64,000 bases of DNA from Acanthopleura granulata (lineage: Eukaryota; Mollusca; Polyplacophora; Chitonida; Chitonidae), in contig JABBOT010000007.1 of the NCBI GenBank assembly GCA_016165875.1, positions 12,231,227-12,295,226 of the forward strand. Reading direction: 5' to 3'. The notes below the pieces were generated by a model. It worked only from the letters and a program-made list of their open reading frames with translations, made no database searches and had not been told where the DNA came from. This document shows positions 1 to 14,400 of this stretch, piece by piece (position 1 is the first letter of the stretch; each line of letters opens with the position of its first letter). The position numbers and the translations under genes are program-made.

Positions 1-185
1 GAGGTGTAAATTTAAGCCTCGTCTTTACAAATCCCGAGCACTTTCATAGTTGCAAACACATTACCCTGATTCAAGTTGAGTTGAGCTGTGCATAACATGC
101 AACTTCTATCAGAGTTACATTTACATGTACTATACGGTACATGTAAGGCCTACCAATACGACTATCATTTTCTTTACTGCAGTTG

Positions 186-1735
186 TAGTTTTGCAGTGAT
201 GTCACAGGAGCTCCGAGTCAATCAACAGCACTGTCATTGGTCAAGTGACTAGCCTGAGAGCCATGTGGACCCGAGGTAAGTATAAAGCTTGTAAAGAGCT
301 ACCTCCTCGTTCCATTCCGCTGTTTATGTGTTAGATTTTTCCTGAATACACATAAAGCACAACAATTCTGAAAGCTGAAATATTCACGTACATTGTGCCA
401 CAACTGCTACTTGCCTTTACATCATCATTCTCCAGTAAATCTTAGCCACAGTCGAAAATTGCGTCATATTTAACGGGTCGCCACTTCTTAAATCTGTGTG
501 AGCGAGGTGCACATGCACACCAGCTGTTGACCTTTCCATGACATCAAATCTTGAAATTTATATCCATACTAAACAAATCTATGCCTCCAATTAATCTGCA
601 TAAAGGTCAACCACGGATGCACATGTGCAGGGAGCAACAACACGGTTTATTAGGTCAAGCTGTCGGCAACACACACAAGTCACTAATGTGAATTATCTTG
701 AATTTACTGGTCATAAGGGCTACAGAATGTGAAAAAAAGTGGGCATAACAACATAGCCAAGTAGATACTTGGCATTTACATATACACCACGAAGCCATGG
801 ACGCCTCAAATTGAAACAATGTGCTGATTCGACGTTTACCTCCTCACCGCCTCATGCCCATTTCTCCCATGGCTCTCTTCCTGCCTCCTATCTCTTCGTC
901 AACTTAAATGGATGTCATGGCTGTAGAATGTTAGCAGTGTAGATTTTTATAAGTCGAAGAAGCAGTAAGAGACAGCAAAAGAGCCATGGCAGAAGTTGTT
1001 ATGGGCCGATGAGGAGGTAAGCATACAAACAGTCCTTCAATTAGAGACACTGTAGTGTATACATGAACGCCATGTATACGCTTGAAAAAGAAAAACAGGG
1101 AATATCTTGGTGAATATAGTTTTATCTAAGTTTTACCCGGTTCATAAACGTCTTGGTTCATTTTGCACGATCTTCGGAGCACAGAGTTTCTCCTCGATCA
1201 AGTATTTTTTCATACCACTATTTTAACTTGCATAGCTCTTTGGCTGTGATCTACGCCTAACCCCATATTAAAGATCACAGCCGAGATCCTTGGCTAGTCG
1301 TGAGTAGAAAACTTGAGGTGACAAAAACAGTAAATTTTATCCATGCTGGATAGGCTTTGAATAAGATTTTGCCATAAAGAACAAATGGGATTCGTAAAGA
1401 CTAGGGCTGTGCTATTGTTCATCGCTGACCCTCTTCTCTGATGTTCATTGAGCAAAGGACATTTTCCAATGAATTGACATCACCCTACCATGTGACACCA
1501 TCCTTGTGTTCAATGTATCCAAAAAAAAAAAAAAAAAATTGAAAAATAAAGTTTTAGACACGAAATTTTTCTGGAAAAGGAATCAGAATTTGTCCAACCT
1601 TCAAATATGAACGTTACACTTCAGTGACCTTCTGTTCATTTAACTTCATAAATCGGCAAAAATCAGCATTTCACCCATTAAGCCCAAGATTATTTATCAT
1701 CTCCGATTCCATGCAAAGCACCCGGATGATCTAAA
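186..1735 (+). repeat. Dispersed repeat copy, interrupted
   Basis: Blocks at 186-262, 1341-1380 and 1545-1735 match, in the same order, the reverse complement of 48,236-47,880, where they are nearly contiguous. The copy here is therefore split by later insertions. One insertion (1384-1512) is itself a repeat related to the reverse complement of 13,590-13,735. No coding potential or terminal inverted repeat was recognised, so the class is unknown. Confidence 0.55.
832..1022. repeat. Imperfect inverted repeat (possible foldback MITE)
   Basis: About 53 bp at 832-884 (containing TTACCTCCTCA and CCCATGGCTCT) is matched imperfectly by the reverse complement of 966-1022. The arms enclose about 80 bp. 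This resembles a small foldback MITE; no target duplication was identified. Confidence 0.4.
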
Positions 1736-2394
1736 CTACGAATTATCTTGTATCTTTTGTCATTTGTTGTATTATTGCCAGCAGGCACTTAGCTGAAGTG
1801 ACATTACTTGCACGGCATAAATGTTTCATTTACAGATATAAACAACACTTAAAATATCAGTCGATCTATTTTAACGTGTTGTTGTTGTACCAAATACTTC
1901 CACACGTGCTAATCGGTGACTGAGTTTCCAAAAAAAAGCTTCAGATTGCATTACTTGAAATAGCCACGCCCCTTGGTCTTGGAATGTTTGCTAAAGCTGG
2001 TAAAATTTGGTAAAGACATGGCACCAAGAGAAGAGACAGGAACGTAATTTCCATTTTCATGACACAATCTCGATAGATCTCCGGTTTTTGCCACGCTGAA
2101 TGTCGACAGTGCTAGCTTTCTGATTGGCCCCAATCAGCTATCAGCAAGCCCTGAAAAAAATCTCTGTCACGTACGTTTTCTTTTTGTATAGCGTTTTCAT
2201 TACCCATCCAGAAAGCAGAAATTGGCGAAATAAAATGTTTCCCTATAACGTTTTTGGCTTGTTACATGATTTTCACATTTAACGTTTATTACATAGGGAT
2301 GGAAACAGCAATAAAATATCATTAATGGCCGCTGTTGTGCACAGGGATTTACAGCATGGTTCACGTTCAGTCAGCTGACAGTTGGAAATACAGT

Positions 2395-2412
2395 ATGGCG
2401 GCAAAGCAATAG
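2395..2412 (+). promoter_or_regulatory. Possible short upstream ORF before MFSD1
   Basis: A five-codon ORF (M-A-A-K-Q-stop) starts with ATGGCGGC 75 bp before the proposed MFSD1 start. ATGGCGGC is also the core of the YY1 motif often found at transcription starts, so it may be a promoter element instead. Both readings are inference. Confidence 0.25.
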
Positions 2413-2469
2413 TCGGAGGAGTTGACAGAGTTGAATTTCACACCTTTCTGAAGCAGACAGAGTCAAACG

Positions 2470-2494
2470 ATGGCTTGGTTGAATGCAGATACCA
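2470..2494 (+). CDS. MFSD1: MFSD1 exon 1 (candidate start)
   Basis: Eight codons (MAWLNADT) plus one base end at a GTGAGA donor, giving the phase-1 junction exon 2 requires. The ATG has A at -3 and G at +4, a strong context. With it the whole CDS is exactly 502 codons including the stop. The weakness is that MFSD1 orthologues usually have a longer acidic N-terminus, so a different first exon is possible. Confidence 0.42.
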
Positions 2495-5400
2495 GTGAGA
2501 AACCTGTCTTTACATAGTCGTGAATGTTCTTAAATTTAGGGAAGTAAATAACCTGAATTTATATGTTAAAGCTGTTTTCAGCCTTAACATGGAAAACTAT
2601 ATATGAAATAATTCAGTATATATATAAAATGTGTTTCATATCAAAGAACTACCGGCAAGACAACTAAGATCAAGTTCAAAAGTTCAACTAATATCCCCTT
2701 TACCTCATTCGGAATATTTAAACGGAGTCTCTCCTATTTTGGAAGTTTGAGTTGGAAAACTTTCCCTGCTGCCCTCCAGTGTGCCATCTGTATAACAAGT
2801 GGATGGTCAACAAGTCTGAGGGATAACTGTATTTACTGTATAATCTTTTGTTGCATCATTGAATTAGATTTAGTCTACTCTACAGTATATTATGTTAGTT
2901 TGTTTTTTAGTATTTCTGTTTAGATCAAATAGTGTATTGTGTAAATGTTTCTGCATGTTATTGATATATGCTTAGGGCCTCAGTGAAGATCAGTAATATG
3001 GAAGCCAAATTGGCATTAGAGCAGTCTTGCAAGATTAACGCTGTTTAGGCAAGACATAAGTCGGTGCTCTTGCAAACTAACGCAAAATAACAATAAAAAG
3101 ACATGATTTCTGTTAGTCGCTATACCTTAGTTTGTTTGTTTGTTTTTGGGCTCAACGACAACAATCTGATGCAGTTCATTTCTGTTTAACTTAAGAGCAA
3201 AGAGCAATTGTTCTCAGCCTACGGTGGAAAGTCTAGTCACCTAAGTTTTGTGTGAGCAAAGTCCAGAAAAATAGCAAAGAAAAACTGACTGAAAAGGGGT
3301 CGTAGAAATGTGTCTTTCAGATGTGTATTCTGTAGCGAATATAGGAAATCACGTCCTTTAAGCATTGTTTTGCGTTAGTGATAGCACCCACTTATGTCTT
3401 GCTCAAACATCGTTAATCTCTCAAGACGGCTGCAATGCCAATTGAGCTTATTGACTAAGTTGTATAGTCCTCGAAATCCTTGAAACTTACAGGCAAGGAA
3501 GGCCAGTATGATCAAATATACTCAGATACTGTAAACAGTTGCAGATTGATGAATACATATTACCCATGTATCCCAACCATCTTTGTCATTTGCCTTTGTA
3601 CAGGTGTGTACCGCTATGTGGTTCTGTTTTTCAACTGTATGCTGACATTTGGGTCCTACTTTTGCTTTGATATGCCCAGTGTTCTCCAGTCGGAATTCCA
3701 AGGGGTGAGATCTTAATGCACATTTAGCAGCAGATTTTAGTTCATCAACCCAATATGCTGTCTGGAGCAGGCAATATATGGATACAAAGTTCTCATTTTC
3801 AAAATGGCATATTATAAACAAAGCAGCTTGGCTTCTTACAGAGTAAGGACACTGTCGCAGTTTTTTGTTTTTTGGGGGTGGTGGGGGGGGTTGCTCCTTT
3901 CGAATTGCTTACACTGTAGCATCTGATTTTCCATATATTTATGCATCTACTGTTCTGTAAACATACATGTGTGTCCAGGAAAGATGGACAAACTAAAGTT
4001 AGTTACATGAACAAAAAAAACAGCAAAAAGTCAGCGCAAATAAGCAACATTCGCATTTCAGATATCCTCATTTTATAGTGAGAACCTCATGGAATCTTGT
4101 GAAAGATCAAAAGACAACGAGAGCTGGGTGCTAACTTTGATCGAGGGTCTATCTCTTAACCTAGTGGCTGCATGCTTACCACGTTTAATATCCATATTAT
4201 TAAAACTTGGCAAGGCAAATCACCTTCCCACTCAGAGTAACTTGTGGCCAAAAAAATGGGGAAATAGCAAATACCAGGCAGAAGGTGTTACTTTGAAACC
4301 TTGTCACTTTATTAGCCACAGAAAGCAGTCTCAGCCTCAAACTTCAAAGGCCACTAACGGGCACTCATCCTTGACTGGGTGCTGATTTGACCACGGCTGC
4401 TCTGTTGCGGCGAGTGTTGTAGCTCGCAGCCTGAAATTCGAATGTGACTTGTGAACATGCTCACTCTAATGTTAAAAGACAAAAAAGAGCTCAAACAGAC
4501 TTATTTACATTCAGCTTTTCGAAAAGGACTCCTGTGCAGGGCAACTCTGCTCTGGACTTAGTGACTTATTACACGCAAATTAAACTGCTAAGGTCTATTT
4601 TCAAAGAAATCAATGAAAATAGACATTAAAGTTTAATTTTATTGAACGAAAGGAATTATGTGAATATCTCCAAACTCTGTATTAAAACTTTAACCATTTA
4701 CCGTTGTTAAAACCATTTACTTCCAAGGTTATGTGTTTTGATTTTCATTTACTGTTGTACCTGACTTATTGTGGTAGTGCAGTTCTTAGTGGTTCTGCAT
4801 CGTAAATGGTAGATCCAGGCGTCAGTTCCAAGTCCTAAGACTTTAACATGGATAAACCTGGCTTGACGATCAGTATTAGGCATGTTAGGAGGAATTAGCT
4901 AAGTGTTGATTGGCCTGATCCGTATAGTCTGACTGGGTTGGGGGGGGAGGGGGCATTGTATGTTAAAGTGTCTTCAGCATGGCACTTCAGTGAGGCAGCA
5001 CTACAGATATGTCTGGCCCGCTACGAGGAAAAGCTGTCAACATATGACCAAATAATGTTGAATGAAACAAGCAGTCAAAAAATCATTTACCTACCTGCAT
5101 GGTTTCGTGTTCAAGTTTCACACAATGGACCGCAAATTCATGATATGCATTTAGCGTTTCTTAGGTGACTGATGTAAAGACATTTTAGCCAATCAGACCT
5201 TGTTGCAGACGAATGTCCTGGGAATGTTTAACTTGTACAGGTTACATTGGTACTTAAATATTCGCCTGTTTTACAACAGTTGGCACAACATACTGACATC
5301 TCTTTGGTGTCCTATTACATGTATGTTCCCATTTTTTGGGCAAGGTGTCACCAGTTGATGTTGTTGTAAGGTCATAAATAGACTTATTATATCTTGTAAC

Positions 5401-8400
5401 TACACTGCATGTGCATGATGTGTTCTGAACCGTTTGAAGGTGATATCCTTCATTATCCATGTGTGCTGTTGTCAGATACTGAACTGTACCAACTCGACCG
5501 ATGACAACAGCACTTCCTGTACCTGTGAAGACTGCCTGGGAATGTCGGCGGATAACTACAACCTGCTTTACGCCATTTATGCCTGGACGTAAGTTGTGTC
5601 GTCTTTCTGGTCAACTCGTGGATTTGTTCCCATTCATGTACACGAACATGTGTACAGTCACGGCCAAACAAAATTCTACAGATTTCTACAGTTCTTACGG
5701 TGCGTGAAATTGCATGTAGATAAAACTGAAAATTTAGATTGATTTCCTGGTTTGTTAAGCCTGTGGCTTTCTCACCTGGAATTGTACATGTGTGATACCT
5801 GCATGTATTGTGCTGTTATCATCAGGTGCTGGCTTTGAGAACTAGCTGACCAGGGAGAGGACTATATGCTCTTTAACTATATCTGTTTATTTATCAAGTG
5901 CTTTATGCTGTACTCAAGAATATTTCTGTTATACAATGGTGATGTGCTAATGTTGAAGTGCTACGAAACCTAGCAGAGCTCAGGACTGTCCGCAGGTTGC
6001 TCACAGGCTTTCCCACGTACGACTGGAGAGGAAGCCAGCATAAGCCAAAACTCTCCATGACACCCACTGCATCAGTGAGAGATTTCCAAGTCATTGTGCT
6101 AGGCTGGAACACTAACCACTACCCTGGCCTACCTTAGTACCCTAATTCTTCTAATTATTGGGACAGAGTTTACTACTGCTGAAAGCAAAATATTACATTT
6201 CTCTACCAGGTTTTTGAAAACCTCAAGATATGGATCTGTTTGTCATTAGATGAACTAGCCATGGGAGAGAAAAGGAACTTAGTATTATTGTTACAATTAC
6301 ACATACAATGGCGACAAAGGGCAGATCAGATGTTCTGAAATATAAAAGAATTAGGGTATATTGATCTACTGACCTGTAAATCATGTAGCATGTAATTAAC
6401 TGGGGGAGAGCGAAATCCCCCATAATTGTCATGGTCTGGAAGAGTGGGTGTTGTCAGCCTTGTTAAGGTCACCTGTCTGGTCAGCTTAAGCTACAATTTG
6501 GGCTGAAGCACTGTCAGGTTTCTGATAAGCCTTGAACATACTGTCGATGGGCTCAATAAGATATAACCATGTACATGCACATGGATGCTGATTGAGCATT
6601 TATATGATGTATTATTAAGTAAATTTTCTTTAACCATTCACAGAAATGCTGTCGTGGTGATTGGAGCTGGATTCCTCATTGATAAATTAGGAAACAGAGG
6701 TGAGCCACACAATTTTTGCTTGTTTTCCTTTTTTTTTTTTTTTAATTTTTTATTTATTCATTTATTTATTTGATTGATGTCTTACACTGCACTCATAAAT
6801 ATTTTCACTCATACACTGTATATGAGCATTATGGTGAGAGGAAGCCTGGCAAAGCAGTTACCACCCTGGGTTGCTCGTCTAACTGCTTATAGTAATGCTT
6901 TATAGTCGAGCTTCTTTTTGAAAAAAACAAAAAAAAAAAGAAACTGAAAAAAGCAACACTTTTTCAAATTTATTAGTGACTTTGACTTCATTTCTAGTGT
7001 TTAACGCATCGAATCTAGGTTCATTTTGTCTAAATGTCATAATGTCCTGATTGTGTATTTATATTAAAGAAAATAAGTCCAGTGGCCCTTGACTGGTTTT
7101 ATAGATGTACATATATAATTGTATATCCTTTGAATGTTACAATTTTCATACATGTAAATTAATGATGAAAATAATGTATTCCTTTGTATATGTCAGTATA
7201 CTAGGTGGGGACAGGGTAGGGTAGGGTGGGGTGAGGGAAGAAACCCAGTCAGTCTAATATACTAGGTCATGATCTACCAGTATTGTATGTATGCTTGGGT
7301 TTAATGTTGTACTCAACGATTTTTCAGTCATGTAACGAAAAAGAATGCTTAGAATGTATACATATATATATATATATATATATAAATTGTGTCCATGCTG
7401 CCACTGAAGCATATGCCAAAGACACCAACTTGACACCCCCAATCAGTCACATTATACTGACACCAGGCATGACACCTGTTTCCTTGTTGTATGTGTAACC
7501 TCTTAGTACTGAGCGCCAAGCGAGGCAGTAACAAGTACATTTACCACTTTTGAAGTCTTTCGTATCACATGACCCAGGATTGTTCCCGGATCTTCCGACC
7601 TCGAGGCGGATGCTCTAACCACCAAGCCAGCGAAGCAATTTCTACCAGTATTGTCAGTTACATGTGACTTCTCGTATTTTGTTCTGTCCCAGTTGGTGTG
7701 TTCCTGTTCTCTTTTCTCTGTGTCCTGGGATCATGTATGTTTGCCCTTGGGACGGAGTTTAAGGGCACGGCTGCCATGTTACCCCTCATGCTAGCTGGGC
7801 GCCTCTTATTTGGATCAGGAAATGGCTCCCTAACCAGTAAGTAAACCATGTATATTTATAGTTCATCCCAGTGTCTGCTCAGTTATGTTAAAATGGATTA
7901 GTTCATTAGAAACTTCGAAACGTGTGGTAAATGGAACAGGTGTCAATGCAGTATATCAGATAAGTTTTTTTATTTTCAAGTGGCGTTTAAGTGTTTCAAG
8001 TTGCTTGATTCTAATTCATTTCTCCAATGTAGGGCCACTGAAGATTTTTTTTTTTGAAATTTGATTGATTGCACATCAAAAGACTTAAAAGTATCATGTT
8101 AAGGTGTTTATGCACTTTGGAAAGTGCATTTGTAAAGGCCATTCTCATCATAAAACACCAAGTTATGTATGTTGCATGTATATTCATAGGAGTCCAGAAA
8201 ATAACTTACAAGAAATCATAGTTCATCTGAAACGTTATATACTTATAGTCTTTTAGACAGTGTGATCTTGGAAATCTTTATCTGAGACCCACAAATGTTA
8301 TGATTCAAACAAGTTATTGATATCATATACTTTTTACAAAAAAAAAAGTAATACATTCAGCGAATCTCAGTTTTATTGGAAATTCTGTGTGTAGACCTCT

Positions 8401-11400
8401 CACTCATAACAACTGTTGCGTGACTCTATCTCTTTCTAGTTGTCCAGAATCGCATCACAGCCTTCTGGTTTAAGAACAAGGAGTTAGCCATGGCTTTTGG
8501 CTTCACCCTCGCCTTCTCAAGACTTGGAAGTGTCCTCAACTTCTTGTTGACACAGAGCTTTGAGCAGAAGTTTGGACTCAGTTGGACTTTATGGGGAGGT
8601 ATTTAGTATACTTATGGCACATGTACATTAAATATAGTCACATGGGGAAGCACTTTATTTATTTATTGATGCCATACTCAAGAAGTTTTTGCCTTTGTGG
8701 GTGAATCTGGAGTGCCTGGAGTTGGCAAGTTACTGAAGAACTTTCCCACATGTAATGTACAGATATTCGCACCATATTGATGGAAGACAAATTGTGGTCT
8801 TTTATAAATAAATGTCAGACTGAGCAATCAACCACATGGCCATTGCAATTGATTATTGTCACTAAGGCTCCACAAGCAGTGAGAGTGTACAAAATCCCTG
8901 TACAAAGCTGGGTTTGAACCCACACCTCTTGTGTCCTAGAGATTGAAAGACAAGTGTCTCTTAACCCCTAGAAAAGGCCAGCTCCCACTCTTAAGCCATA
9001 TGTTCATACAGAGTTCTACAGGGCAGTTTACCATGGGTGTATGCATGTGGAGGCACAATACACAGTGAGTAACCACTGGTGCTAAGTGCCATTTTTCTGG
9101 AAGTGAAGCGGAGAAGAGTCCTATGAGGGCATTTCTGAGTTCCCCCAGTTTTAGTGTGTACTGCCACAGTCTGTTTCAGCATCCCAGAAAGGGTTTCTTC
9201 TGTTTGGGCAAGTAAGCCCCATGGCGGCATTGCCATTGTATAGCACAACGTAACTAAGTCATGAAATACAGCTTAGATCATTTTTTGACATCTTAACATC
9301 GATGTGTTGTTTGCAGGCACTCTATTGCTCCATGATACAATATGTTGGAAATTCCACTGATTCGATCAGGCAAACATTAATGGGAATATTTGTTGTGGGC
9401 AACACCACCCATTTTCTAAAGTCAGGCCAACTCAAACTTTTCTTTTCACCAACTCTGAAGACATTTTTGGACAAAAATAAAGACTCAGGGAAACTCCATG
9501 AAAATTCAAATTCTGCATTAGAGCATATCATTCGGGTTTTTTTTTTTATTACAACGTGAGAAATTCAATTTGTGGAACTAACTTTGGAAAAGAAATTAAT
9601 AATGTTATTCGGTCATTTGATCATAGTTGCATTATACATGGCCCAATTTCCATTATCCAGCTGCACCACCGATACATGTATTGTTTTGGCTGTAACAACA
9701 AACTTGGTCATTATATATCGCACTGCGGTCATGCCTTACCTTCTATTCGTTAGCCTTGGTAGCATGCAGAGTAAAAATCACTGAGTTAAAAAGGCAATGG
9801 TTAAAACAAAGTGGAAGTGACATCATAGATGGCACTGCTTGTAGTCCTCACATTTCTCCTGCTGGTAAGCCAGTAGTGTAGCATTTACAATATTATAAGG
9901 TTGACAAAGCACAGAATGTTAAAGATTTTAAGTGAAAAGAAAATTTAGAAGTAGATTTTATTTAGCTGGGGAAAAAAGCAAAGCAAGAGATTTGTTCCAT
10001 TTACTGTTTGAATGGCGTTTAAAGAGGATAACTTCGAGTGTGCATGGTTGAAGCAAAGTAAAGTAGGCCTACATTTCTCCTGTTGTTTTTTTTCTTTCGG
10101 ATAAACATAGCCACTTTGATGATAGTTTTAAATTGTAACATCAACGCAAGACATGAATAGGACATAAAAGTCGACATAAAACGGGGAAGGTTAAATTAAA
10201 AGAGTGTTTGTTTTTTTTCTTAGGTAAAATGAAGCAGAAAATGAATGTTTAAAATAAAAACCACTGGATTAAGTCAAAAGTGTTACAATTTAATAAGAAA
10301 ATACCACATCTTAAAAAAGGAATACTTATTATTTTTGCCAGCAGTAAATTACTGTGGAAAGAAACTGGACATAGTCCAGAAGAAATCCACTGCCATCCGG
10401 AGGTTTTAGGCAGATTTGATTAGCTTCTGACTGGAAAGGAAGTGGGCCTACGCTGTCCAGAGCTGGACTTGAACTCACAGCATTCACACTGAGGAGAGAG
10501 TCATTGTGAAATATGAATAATTATCATGATTTAAAAATTGGCTACTTTTAAAGTAAATGCAAGATAAAATCTTACCATAAAATTAAGATTTGATTATTAA
10601 AAACTCCTGGAATATCATATTATTATCTTCCTATGTCTCACTATTATTGGGGTGGGGGGAGAGGGTTGAAATACACAGATGATAATTTTCAGTCTCAACA
10701 GGCTTAATATTTCTGACAACTGCCAATCAGTTTTTGACAGCTACCAATCAACAATCTCTCCCTTAAGCCACACACTTTAGTAACGGTTGATTATTCCAAG
10801 GGGCTGTTTGGTGAAAATAAATTCCCGTAATTTGTCAGGGCTGAATTCTTTTAAGTTGTCAGATACCTACATGATACCAGCAAATTTTCAAGCTGTTTCA
10901 TGTGTTTCCAACATTTTGGTCCTCTTTTGCACTTTGGCAGTTTACCTGACTTTCCAGATGCATACGCATGTTTAGTATATTGTAAATTGAAACTTAATAC
11001 ATAGTCAGTAATTTTTCTTGGTGGAACCAAGTTTTGATATGTTTCAGCCAATTTTGAAAGAAATGTGTCTTTTTTTGTTCTGGTATAGATTGGACCCAGC
11101 TATTCTGTCAGCTTAAAGAGGTGTGTCTTTCGGTCACAGTTTAGTGCTTCTAGAATGTTTGTTTCCAGATGCAGTAGTTTATGAAAACTAAGTGTTAAAG
11201 TTAACTCAGACATTCCCATATGTACAATTCGCATCCAAGATACGACCACATGAAAGAGAGCTTCAAGCAAAACTTCCATTTTAAGACCATCATATATTTT
11301 ATGATCCTGTAATTGCGCTACGCAATAACCCCTTTTAAACCAATCAGGTTCTAGTTTTTGATGTAGTTTTCTATAGTACACGTCATTTTCCTGTGATACT

Positions 11401-14400
11401 GGGACAGGATGTAGTTATCTTGTGACAAAAATCTGTTTTGAGAATGCCAATGCATTATGGAAAATGTAATTATGCAGATGAGAACTTTTGCATTTGACTT
11501 GAAATCAGTGTTAGTTTGTGTAGGTACCAATATATACATGTATATAGGCTGACCTATTTTCTAACTCTTTATTTTTCGGCCTTTTCTCATTGTTCTTATG
11601 TAAATGCTGTAAGTATAGTCATGTCGTGTCCCTCCTGATTTTGTGCACACATACTTTATTTTACTTGTGAGAGTTCTGTTATTATATAAGTGGAAAACTT
11701 GTTGAGTATGATGTGAAACTCTAAGTATACAAAACACTTTAGTGAGAGTTTTTCATCTTAGGTGCCATGCTGTGTGGGCTGGGTTTCATATCAGCCATTG
11801 TCGTCAGCATCATGGATGCAGTGGGGGTAAGACAACTAGGTCAGGCAGAAGACATGAAGACAGAATCCAAGAAGGTGGTGAGTACCAACCCGAGCAAAAT
11901 ATTTACACCAGATGCAGTAGTCATCGAATGGTTGGAAGTTTAGAAAAATGTTCACCCCTAGCAGGCCAGTCGACGGAAGAGTTTTTCTGGTCTGAACTAG
12001 TAGTTTGCAAGTTGGTTTGCCATTAGTGGTTTTGTCAGTAGTCTGTCTTTAGCATTCAATAGTCTGCCTCTAATTTGCTAGAAATGTCCTATTGGGTTGT
12101 CAGCAATCTGCCAGTAGCCTGCCAGTAGATCTGCTAGAGGTGTGCCAGTATTCTACCAGTGGTTTGTATGTAGTCTGCTTGTGGTGTGTCAGCATTCTAC
12201 CAGTGGTTTGTATGTAGTCTGCTTGTGGTGTGTCAGTAATCTGCCAGTATTGTACCATTGGGTTTTTCAGTAGTTTGTGCATGGTTTGCCAGCAATCTGC
12301 CGCAGACTTGCCTGTAGTCTGGTAGTATTCTGCCAGTGGTTACCCAGTTGTCAGCCAGTGGTTAACCAGTAGTGTGCCTGTAGTCTGCCAGTGGTTACGC
12401 AGTAGCCGAACAGTGTCTACCAAGTCGTCTACCATGGGTTATCCAGTTGTTTGCCAATGGTTTTCCTGTATTTTTTAGTCTGGCTATGGTGTGTCTGTAG
12501 AATGGTGGGCGACTTGTTGTAGAAAATTAATGTCAACATGTCTTTGGAATTATATTAGTGAGGTACTTATGTGGACACAATGATGCAAGGTTAGAAATGC
12601 TCAAAATATTCAGTAATTCCTACCTGCCACCAAAAATCTCAACCTGCCACCAGTAATACTCTTGACTTATACAGTTGCAGTAAATTAATATAATCAGATC
12701 AGTTATTAGTCAAATTTGGTTTAAATATATTGAAGGAGTCCTTTTGATTAAATCTGGATACGTTTGCTTTGAATCAGTTTAATTAATGTATTAATGGTGC
12801 TACATTTGCTTGAAGGTCAACTATGTTAGCGAAATAACACGCAAGAGAGCAGGTCTGGCATAAACAACACAAATAATAGACAGCCTTTGATTTGTTTTTG
12901 ATGGCTTAATTTCAAACGACCAATTTATCCATTCAGAATAATAATCAGACCACCCTCTCCAGTAGCTTTGATTCCATTGTTCCACTTGAGTGAGTGAATG
13001 AATAAAGAATATCAGTTCAATCCAGCATGTTAGCCAGGGATTGACTGACAGAGAGTGCAAATGAAAAAGCTGGGAGTTCACTAACCCCTCATCTCCAGCC
13101 TGCCTGCCCACCCACCGGCAAATACCCTCCCCCCATGGCTAGCTTGAAATTTACACTGTCAGAGCCAAGATCATGCTGTGTTGCATAAAGTTTAAGGGGT
13201 GAAGCCTAACAACTTTGTTCATGTATGAACTTTCAGGCTTTTATTTAGAATTGTACCTACCCTTTCAAGTGTCCTTTACAGTGTTATGACATGACAACAG
13301 TGTATCCCGACTCAGTAACAGGATACATTTTCTAACTTCCAAAGTTTTCTTGACGTTGTTGGATTACATACACCCCAGGGTTTGATGGGAGTTGTGAAGC
13401 AAAAAACACTGGCTATCTGCACACCTGACCAGCCCTTTTTTTCTAAATTGGAATTGTTTGAACAGTACTTTTCCATATGCCAAGGAGGAGGTTCATGTGG
13501 GGGCCCCTGGCTACATGGTAATAAGGAGGGACTGAAACAAAAAAGGGGTGCTGTGGGGGATTCTTAGATAACTGAGGCTTAAAAGAAAAATCAGCAGTAG
13601 TAAGGATGAGGGTGATATCACATGGTAGGGTGACGTCAGTTCATTGAAAAATGTACTTTTCTCAATGAACATTGGATGAACAATGAATAATAGCTCTACC
13701 TATTCTTTACCAATCCCGAAAAATTTTCCATTCTGGGCTTGCTACTGGACATTTAAAATCTAAATAAATCAGTTTGTTATTATGGGTATTTGATCCACAG
13801 AGATAAATACCTCTAGAATGCAGAGAAAAGGTGACTTTTGAAACACTGCGAACACTACCGATCAAATCCAGCCGGAACAACATGAACATGAACCACGCAG
13901 ATGTTTTGAAAAATCACATTTCATAACTGATACCCTTAATGTTTAACATCTATGACATTTACTCTGACAGTCTGTGATCTACAACCAGAATTTTCATATA
14001 TTAGCTACATTTACTACCTGCTGCAAGTGGCAGGTCACTTTCTTTTCAACTTGCCAGTGGCAGGTAAACAGGCAAACATTTCGAGCGCTGATGATTGAGT
14101 CCAAACTGGATTGGTCATTGCAGAGGATTTTGTAGATTTTTCAATTTGGAGAAATCAGAAAACTCAGAAATCAGACAATTTTTCATCAAAATGTATGGAA
14201 AACTCAATTTATTACATGAAAACTAAATGAAAAATTTGTCTAAAACTGAGTTTTTCCGATATTTCTCATAGTGGTTACCACAACGAGAAAGTGGGTAGAA
14301 AACCCCAGCTTTGATCTCTTGTAATACACGAGTACTGCATTAGCAGTTTAAACACAAATCGTCATCACAAAGGCAGGACATAAAGAAAAGACTGCACAAC

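Larger units (their letters stand above)
1..2394. other. 5' flank of MFSD1, repeat-rich, no gene seen
   Basis: No coding exon could be supported here. The stretch holds pieces of a dispersed repeat (about 186-262, 1341-1380 and 1545-1735) whose relatives lie in reverse orientation at 47,880-48,236. A second repeat is nested at 1384-1512 and is related in reverse to 13,590-13,735. An imperfect inverted repeat occupies 832-1022, and a poly-A run lies near 1520-1538. The promoter of MFSD1 is expected towards the right end, but no TATA box is obvious. Confidence 0.5.

Noticed and set aside
263..275. ATGTGGACCCGAG followed by GTAAGT as MFSD1 exon 1 (MWTR, phase 1)
   Set aside because: The phase fits, but it lies at the edge of a dispersed repeat copy and 3.3 kb upstream; the 2470 candidate has better context.
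832..1022. ATGGCAGAAG start near 989 as a gene start
   Set aside because: It lies in an inverted repeat and hits a stop after eight codons.
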